Positions 57,228-64,000 of a stretch of 64,000 nt of DNA are shown here, piece by piece. Both the position numbers and the translations under genes were made by a program. Location: assembly GCA_930367215.1 (NCBI GenBank), contig OV884057.1, forward strand, positions 265,998,339 through 266,062,338, in the 5' to 3' direction. The notes under the pieces were generated by a model that had not been told where the DNA came from, ran no database searches, and was given only the letters and a program-made list of their open reading frames with translations. The DNA is from Pollenia angustigena. Its lineage: Eukaryota; Arthropoda; Insecta; Diptera; Polleniidae. The first letter of the stretch is position 1. Every line of letters begins with the position of its first letter.

Positions 57228-58072
57228 CATTTGAATCTCTAAAAAAGAGTCTAACCACTGCTCCATTGTTATCTTGTCAGTTATATTGTGACGCTAGTCA
57301 ATTAGGAGTGGGGGGAGTGTTAGCACAATGCGATGACAATGGTAACGAACGCCCGATTGCGTTCATGTCTTCTAAATTGAATAGGGCACAAAGGAACTAT
57401 TCAGTTACTGAGCTAGAATGCTTAGCAGTGGTATTGGCCATAAAAAAGTTTCGTTCATATATTGAGGGGCACCCGTTTAAAGTCATAACCGATCATGCCA
57501 GTCTTAAGTGGCTCATGAGCCAGAAAGACTTGAATGGGAGATTGGCAAGATGGGCACTCAAATTACAGGGCTTCAATTTTTCAATTGAGCATCGTAAAGG
57601 GAGCGAAAATGTTGTTGCCGATGCGTTATCTCGTACATATGAGGGAGATTTATTGATAGATGAAGTGGAATTAGACACACTTCCGATTATAGATTTATCT
57701 TCAGAGGAGTTTGATTCTACGGAATATAGCCAATTACGGGAAAAACTTGCAAAAACTGAAGTACCTCATTTTAAAATATGTGGTAAATTTATATACCATA
57801 AAAGAGATTTTGAAAAAGGGACGGAAAGTGATGCCCTAGTCTGGAAGTTGTTTGTTCCCAAGAACTGGCGAAAAGATGTGTTGTTTGCTACCCATGACCA
57901 ACCGTCAGCCTCTCATGGAGGAATGGCCAAAACTATCGATAGAATTCGAAGGTATTTTTACTGGCCAGGGATGGTGTCCGACGTCAGAAAATACGTTTCT
58001 AATTGTGAACTATGTACCACTTCAAAAACACCAACCTATACATTGCGTCCCCCGATGGGTGAAATGGCTTAA
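57206..58072 (+). pseudogene. pol: G1 RNase H and integrase zinc finger
   Basis: RNase H: LYCDASQLGVGGVLAQ, NRAQRNYSVTELECLAVV, ITDHASLKWLMSQKD, EHRKGSENVVADALSR. The integrase HHCC finger follows near residues 230-275: HDQPSASHGGMAKTIDRI and CELCTTSKTP. The ORF closes at a TAA (58070) within what should be a continuous integrase frame. Confidence 0.9.
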
Positions 58073-58916
58073 TCGGACAGACCTTTCCAACGCCTGTATG
58101 TTGACTTTATCGGTCCATTTCCGAGAAGTAAAAGTGCCAACATTGGGATTTTTATAGTTTTAGACCACTTTAGCAAATTTACGTTTCTAACACCCCTACG
58201 AAAACTCAATTCCAAAGCTGATAATTTCGTACCTTAAGGATAGCATTTTTAATTGTTTTGGAGTCCCTGAAACTATTATATCGGACAACGGTAGTCAGTT
58301 TAAGAGCCAAGAGTTTATTGCATTTTTGATGAAGTTTGGCATCAAACATACTTGTACTGCTGTGCACTCACCTCAGTCAAATGCCAGTGAACGGGTAAAT
58401 AGGTGCATAAATGAGGCCCTACGCTCATATATACGGACAGATCTACGTAATTGGGATATATTCTTAAGTAGTATTAACGGTTCTCTTCGCAATAGTGTCC
58501 ATCAAAGTCTAGGCTATTCTCCCTATTTTATTGTTTTTGGACAAAATATGCTTACTCATGGCCATGATTACCAACTTTTTCGAGATCTACAACTTGTATC
58601 TGAACCAGCCTCAGAGTTAACTCGAGTGGATAAATTTCAATTTATAAGAGATATGATCAAGGATAGACTAGAACGATCATATGAAAAGAATTCCCATGCA
58701 TACAACCTTAGATCTAAGTTAAGAGATTTTCAAGTTGGTCAAATAGTAACCAGAAGAAACTTTGCTCAAAGTAATCTTCTGAGGCATTTTAATGCTAAAC
58801 TAGCTCCCGTCGGCGTTAAAAGTCGTGTGTTAAAGAAACTGGGAAATGCCTACTATATTTTGCAGGATTTGGAAGGCAATAATAAATCAACATATCACCT
58901 TAAAGACATTTGGTAA
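58073..58916 (+). pseudogene. pol: G1 integrase catalytic core and C-terminus
   Basis: After the TAA the same frame continues with YVDFIGPFPRSKSANIGI (first Asp) to a break near 58235. Next come IISDNGSQFKSQEF (second Asp, about 58277) and the open frame 58326-58916 with HSPQSNASERVNRCINEAL (Glu present), RNSVHQSLGYSPYFIVFGQN and a C-terminal domain ending STYHLKDIW. All three D,D,E residues are visible but in more than one frame. Confidence 0.88.
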
Positions 58917-60297
58917 CTTGAATTTCTTAGTTACCCCTTTTTTCAGCTTCCAATTATCGGTTTACCTTTATTGAAACCTGCTTTGTGATGGGTAAAAATA
59001 AAACTCAAACGAAAATTTTAGATCTGATGGCAAATATTCACTTTACCACTACGTTGTACAGTTTTATTTTTAAATTGATAACAGAATTCCATTGACATCT
59101 GCGCTAATAGTATTACGTTGCCCATGTCTGATAATAATTGTGCAGGTAGCTTACTTACTATTATGCATGCATTGACTAGGGTAGGGTAAGTTTCATCGCG
59201 GGGGTTTAAAAGTATTGGAAGGTTCGGTGCCAGTGGTGCAGAAATGACGATTTTCGGCAAATACTGCCAATCATATATAACGTTAAGCATAAATGCAACT
59301 TTTGGAAAACAAAAGGAAAAAAAATAGTAGAAATAAGGGTACTCTAAGGTTCAGTTGTTATTCAACATTTGCTTAAGCCTTAGATCATGTTGGTTAAACT
59401 AACGGCGTGAAACTGGCCCTTAACATAAGTTGGGCTAATTGAGTGACTTTGGTTTGTTTTTTTTTTCAACCTTAATTAACGGTTCCTTTTATTTTTTCCT
59501 TTTTTTTTTGTTGAAATATTTGTTTTAACTTCTGGCTTCTCTAAAATCACGCCAGAAATAAAAAGCACATTTAAATAAACACCGCTGAGTGAAGCAGTTT
59601 AGCTAAGAAAATAAAGTCAATTGTTTAAATTATAAAAGTGATTTTAAAATAAAAATTAAAAGACATTCAGTTACTCTTGTGAAAAGACCTAAAGTTATAA
59701 ATTAATTTCCGAGTGTGGGTAGTGCCTTAGTGACCAAAGCCAATCAATTTGCTGGTATAGTTATTTTTTTTATAAAATCACAATCTTCTGTGTAATTTTC
59801 ACTATACACTTACACATATATTACAGGGGAGAATCTCGTGGGAACTATCGGCGGTTAATAACCTATGCTGGGATTGGATAGCACTAAATACCAGGTAAAT
59901 CGTTAGGACAGTAATTCCTTTTAAGGTGACCTAATAAAACATTTTTTTTTTCATTGCAAGTTTGCCTCGATTTCGGAAAGAAATCGTATATTAGGAATCT
60001 TAGCCAAAGTCCTGTCGGTATTCCGGGCTACCCCAAGTTGGAAAAGCCTCAGGGAGAAAATTTCATCACGCCAACATCGCGCCATCTACGTATAATATCT
60101 CATCCCCACGCCCTAAAAACCTAATTTTATGGGTTAGGTTGTTAATAGAATCTAACATCGATAAGAGTCTTACTTCTGCCATTAACATACGCACCAATTA
60201 GCCCTATTAGTGTTAGATATTTATTGAAATTTATTTGAGCAGGTTAATATATATGACGTAAAACTGACCTAGCGAAGAACATATTGTTTTTGGCTAA

Positions 60298-60614
60298 AGA
60301 GGTTGGCTAAAGCTTCTCTGTAAAGCCGGCCTTCGGCCGGGCGCAAGGATTTTCTCCTCTATGGTATGGCAAACACCGGCTTCACAGAGAAGCTTTAGTT
60401 AGCGAAGCCGGTGTTTGTTATACCATAGAGGAGAAAATCCTTGCGCCCGGCCGAAGGCCGGCTATACAGAGAAGCTTTAGTTAGCGAAGCCGGTGTTTGT
60501 TGTACCATAGAGGAGAAAATCTATGCGCCCGGCCGAAGGCCGGCTTTGCAGAGAAGCTTTAGTTAGCGCAGCCGGTATATAATATATCCTTGAGGAGAAA
60601 ATCCTTGCGCCCAA
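60298..60614 (+). repeat. 82-bp GC-rich satellite, three direct and one inverted unit
   Basis: AGAGAAGCTTTAGTTAGCG starts at 60386, 60468 and 60550 (82-bp period). Each unit carries GGTGTTTGTTATACCATAGA, GAGGAGAAAATCC and a CCGGCCGAAGGCCGG palindrome. The stretch 60311-60385 is an inverted unit. A related unit sits at about 23820-23960. Confidence 0.9.
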
Positions 60615-61538
60615 AAGTGTTTTCGTTATATATTTAATATAAACACCAAGAGAAAAAACAACAAACTTATTTTTAAATAAATTACAATTATATTAAATAA
60701 AGATGGCCCGAAAAAATGGGCTATTTTTCATATAATTTAAAAAACGAAAAATCACCCAATAATAACGAAAAAAGCCCAAAAATTTTGGCTCACTTTACAT
60801 ATGAATTAAGGCCCAATTTTACATGGAATTTTTTTGGGTGATTTTTCATTTTTTTTTTTTTTTTGGGCCATTTTTCTTTGGGCGATATTTCCTACAGCCT
60901 AAATTTTATTATATTCGGACTTTCTACTCCTTTTCTGTTTCTGCAGTACAAATTGAAAATTGTAAACACAATAAATTTGGAAATGCAATTCGTATGAACA
61001 TATTTTTTGAACGCTTATAAAATGCTTTCGTTTAAAATTCGAGATAGCATTTTGAGAAATATTCGTAAATTTTCCACAAAAAAAGACGATAAATTCTAAA
61101 GAGTGTATGAAAACGTTCTCTGGCGGCAATCAAAAATAAAAATTAATGGATTTCTCGACTCTAAAAAACGCATGATACAGGTCTGGCTAGATCAAATAAT
61201 TAATAATTTGTTTGCCTCTTTTCTGGAATATTTTGGAAAACCTAACTTTTATAAAAAAACCCGGGGCTCGAAATTTATTTTTGACCTATGGTTTCTTTGG
61301 CAACGTTTCTTGGAATGACTTATAGAACAAGAATCGCGATGTGCTTTTGACGCGAAAAAATTTTACCCACCCACCCTGTATAATTAATGAACAAATACAT
61401 TTTAAGTACCTTTTGTTGTATTTAATATTTGTTTTTAAAAATAAAAAAAAAAGATTTAGTACAAATGGGACCGAAAAAGTACAATTTCAAAAGCTCGTTA
61501 GTACGATATTGGCTTTCTAATTTATCATCCCTGTAAAG
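60615..61538. other. Unshared middle of the right G1 LTR
   Basis: No gene. Loosely inverted blocks around GGGCTATTTTTC (60718) and GGGTGATTTTTC (60835), and a stretch near 61280 (CTATGGTTTCTTTGGC) resembling 31105-31140. Confidence 0.5.
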
Positions 61539-62311
61539 CCGTATAGTAGAGAAATTATGTCGATTAACTCCAGAGTATTTAAAATTTAAAGTATTTAAGG
61601 AAGATGGTACATTATCTCTTTGCTAAATTAATTTTTTTATTGTACTCCATATAATTTCTCTTAATAAGTTGTTGTTATAATATGTTATTAATGAGCAACA
61701 AAAAAAACCAACAATTGAAGCGCTATATTTTTTTTATTATATTTCTTTTTTTGCATGTTATTTTTGCATTTTGGTTTATTAAGTACCACAATCTTTGAAA
61801 TTCATATCTAGGGAAGTAAACCTATCTTAAATAACAGAACTGATATTTGCATTCATAAATATATTGATAAGTATGCTATACCTAATTTTAGTTTTTATAA
61901 TGAAGTGAAGTTTATTGTAAATAAATAATGATAACAGTAAAATGGAAAGCTAAGTAGTTTAAAATTCTGGTTGATGAAATGTAGAGGCTAAAGTAACGTA
62001 AAATAAGTGTGGGCTGAAATAAATCCATTATGTGGTCATCAGCAGGTAGGGTGGGAAATTTGACCATAGGGACGATTACATCTTGTTCCTTGAGAAGGTT
62101 TTAGCAACTTAATTTCTATAGCATATCTTACTTTCATTTCTTTCTATATAACTTCTACTTTGCACACAATATAAAATTTTAATTTGATGTAACGTATCCA
62201 CCCCATTTGGTATCACAGCCTACGACCATTTCCCTGAGCTAGGACCTAGCTAGGCATAGCTAGGTGTGCAAACAGTGATAACCTGGAGTGGCTAATTGTC
62301 CGTTACAAAGA

Positions 62312-62332
62312 TAAGTCGCGAAAACGGGCCTT
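62312..62332. mobile_element. Right end of the DNA element split by G1
   Basis: TAAGTCGCGAAAACGGGCCTT is the inverted partner of 36019-36039; only about 20 bp of the element lie right of G1. Confidence 0.75.
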
Positions 62333-62481
62333 AGTATATTTATTTTATTTTTTGATATTTTTAGTAAGGCTTGAGATCATCAGGCGCGGATCCAGCTTGA
62401 GCCTTAGGGGGGGGGGAAATTTTGTATGATACAAAAAAGTAAAAAAATTTGTTTTTAAAAGTTTATTAAAAACAATATGTG

Positions 62482-63142
62482 TATTAGGGTAAGTACTTTT
62501 TGCAATTTTTGCGAATTTCAAATTCTTCATCGCATAGCCGTATAGACCGTCAAACAATATTAAGAAATGATGTATTACTTTTTCGCGATCTTGAAGAAAG
62601 TTTCTGCACCAAACGCGATAAAGTTTTGAATTTCAATTTTTCTCCTTACTATACAAAATTAACATTTAATTACAAAATTCTAAGTATTTTCTAATAATTT
62701 CATGAATATTACGAGCTATTAAAGTTGCACAAGATATTTTTCCACTATGTAAATCAACTAGCACTTTAAACTTAAAATTTATTTCATTAAACCCAAAAAA
62801 ATAGCTTTATATTTTTGCTATACAGTTGCTTCTTTTATGTATTTATGCCTGTATTCATAAAAATATTTTAAATTTAATAAAGGCTTGAAACCCAAATTTT
62901 CTATGAAAATTTTCCTTAATAAACGTTTATTAAATTTTATAATCATTTATGAATATGGGGGCTAAAACATATAGCATATATAAACAATAAATGTACCATA
63001 TACAATGTGTATAGAAATTAAAAAAAAAAAATTGTTTTTGAGGAGCTTAAGAAATTGCATTTGGTGCGGAAACTTTTTTGGCCAAAATGGCCTAAAAAAA
63101 TTATTTTCATTATCAATACTAAAAAAAGTCATTACCCTAATT
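62482..63142. mobile_element. CATTAGGGT-family element, nested in hAT
   Basis: TATTAGGGTAAGTACTTTTTG left, AAAAAAAGTCATTACCCTAAT right. Shares internal blocks in reverse orientation with 17402-19033 (for example GTTGCACAAGATATTTTTCC at 62725). The TA flanks are decayed. Confidence 0.75.
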
Positions 63143-63184
63143 AAAAAAACTCAACAAAAAGGTTAAATAAAACATAAAATCAGT

Positions 63185-64000
63185 TCAATATACATTAATC
63201 TTTTTTAATAAGCAATTTATGATTTCCTTGTGAGGCAAATTTAGACAGTACAGTCTATCTTCTGTCATTGTTGATCCGAGCCATGTTTTAATTCGACGAA
63301 GGGTAGGAAATGACCTCCCGCTCGTAGCTTTACTGACGAGCGTTGAAACGAAAATTTGAAATATTTTTCTTAGATTTGGGTAGATATCTTCATCACAGTT
63401 TATTAAAGCATCTACAACGTTATCTGATAGACCAGGCACAAGTTGAGATCTTAGTAGGTGTTTATCTGTTTTATCAGATATAATCAGCTCATCAGCTAGT
63501 TGTGGTTTTAACAGTTTTGGATCTGTATATCACTTGATTACACTTTGAGATAGAAGTTTAGGTATATTCAATACATTTGGGATATCTATTGGGAAAGTTG
63601 TTATGAGATCTTCTAAAATAAATTCAATAAGAGGAATGTAACCTACAACTCGGTAGTAATCTTCAACATTTTGGTTGTGATTATTTCTTTCAAATCTTGT
63701 CTTTTCGATAGGAACCTCGATTTGAACGCAAATAACTTTAACTTTTTCAAAAATCACTTTAAATTGTTCTTCAGCTTTATTTCTTTTTTCTTCAAGGCAC
63801 ATTTAAATTTTGATAAGGCTTGATCCTTTTTGAAGATCTATATCGAGCTTTTGTAAAATGATACTAATTGGCTGTGTTACAATAGGTATCACACTTAATA
63901 TGTATATTCCGCAAATAAATTTAAAAGTACTAAGTGAGTTCCGTAATATAAAGTAGAGATACTACCTTTCCACTCAGATATTTTTCCCAAAGCTTCTACT
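63185..64000 (-). pseudogene. hAT transposase C-terminal part (truncated by window)
   Basis: Minus strand. 63802-63530 encodes a charged middle region (EKRNKAEEQFKVIFEKVKV, YRVVGYIPLIEFILEDL). After a stop near 63530, 63439-63185 gives SGRSFPTLRRIKTWLGSTMT, EDRLYCLNLPHKEI, the hAT dimerisation block (SxRSFSxLRRIKTWLRSTM in relatives). The sequence from 63803 to 64000 continues upstream in broken frames. The N-terminal zinc finger and catalytic core lie beyond the window or are lost. Confidence 0.82.

Larger units (their letters stand above)
37041..62307 (+). mobile_element. LTR retrotransposon G1 (Osvaldo/Ulysses-like), multiply interrupted
   Basis: LTRs begin TGTGAT and end CGTTACA. AAGA lies on both outer sides (37037-37040, 62308-62311), a 4-bp target duplication. 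A tRNA-Lys-type primer site follows the left LTR. Gag with an N-terminal RING-H2 finger, protease, RT, RNase H and integrase appear in order. Very long LTRs (about 2.1 kb without inserts) and this primer type recall Ulysses and Osvaldo; that comparison is from memory. Without its insertions G1 would be about 10 kb. Interrupted by at least five other elements and by frameshifts, it is inactive. Confidence 0.9.
58984..62307 (+). repeat. 3' LTR of G1, with insert
   Basis: Matches the 5' LTR over 58984-60299 and 61539-62307. The middle (60300-61538) is different and holds an 82-bp satellite. No good polypurine tract lies just before 58984 (the bases are pyrimidine-rich), which is odd for a functional element. 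Followed by AAGA. Confidence 0.88.
62381..64000 (-). mobile_element. hAT element with transposase remnant, runs off the window
   Basis: Starts CAGGCGCGGATCCAG, followed by a G run, a terminus I associate with hAT elements bearing ZMYM/TTF-type transposases. The minus-strand transposase C-terminus is at 63185 onward. A CATTAGGGT-family element is nested between. The other end is outside the window. Confidence 0.75.

Overview
The window is a transposon graveyard from an AT-rich insect genome, most likely a higher fly (Diptera, Brachycera). I infer this from an errantivirus-type provirus, a gypsy element with very long LTRs like Osvaldo/Ulysses, a Jockey LINE, Transib, hAT and pogo-type elements, and the AT-rich intergenic texture. 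I found no convincing single-copy host gene, no rRNA and no CRISPR. Essentially everything is mobile DNA, much of it nested.

Layout. 1-8757: errantivirus-like provirus E, whose 5' LTR runs off the window. It keeps its primer-binding site, RNase H and integrase scraps, a broken env and a 3' LTR. Its env is split by DNA transposon K (2696-7132), which has TIRs of about 480 bp and a three-exon transposase-like gene that reads open for 599 codons after splicing. 8825-24229: host spacer with many small non-autonomous elements (TACACAGAAA type, pogo-like, PIF/Harbinger-like, hAT-like, MULE-like), two related LTR pieces and a decayed hAT transposase gene. 25006-29834: full-length but decayed Jockey LINE with 9-bp target duplications. 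30143-35990: inverted-repeat elements, a tRNA-like sequence, a hAT MITE, a minus-strand RNase H-bearing LINE and a plus-strand RTE-type LINE fragment. 36019-62332: a small DNA element split near its right end by LTR retrotransposon G1 (37041-62307). 62381-64000: a second hAT element, continuing past the window.

G1 is the structural centrepiece: TG...CA LTRs, a tRNA-Lys-type primer site, a 4-bp AAGA target duplication, an unusual RING-H2 finger at the start of gag, and gag-pol spread over 16 kb. It is interrupted by a 153-bp minisatellite element in the left LTR, a second gypsy-type element G2 (about 43518-47824), a hAT element in the gag zinc-knuckle region (48232-49383), a 2.4 kb unclassified insert that itself holds a hAT element (50222-51599), a Transib (52172-55842) with CACAGTG-type ends and CGGCG target duplications, and a satellite-bearing insert in the right LTR.

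The genes do not act together as a pathway. Each set served its own element (gag-pol-env for E, gag-pol for G1 and G2, ORF1/ORF2 for the LINEs, transposases for K, hAT and Transib). Nearly all carry stops, frameshifts or deletions. The spliced gene of K is the main exception.
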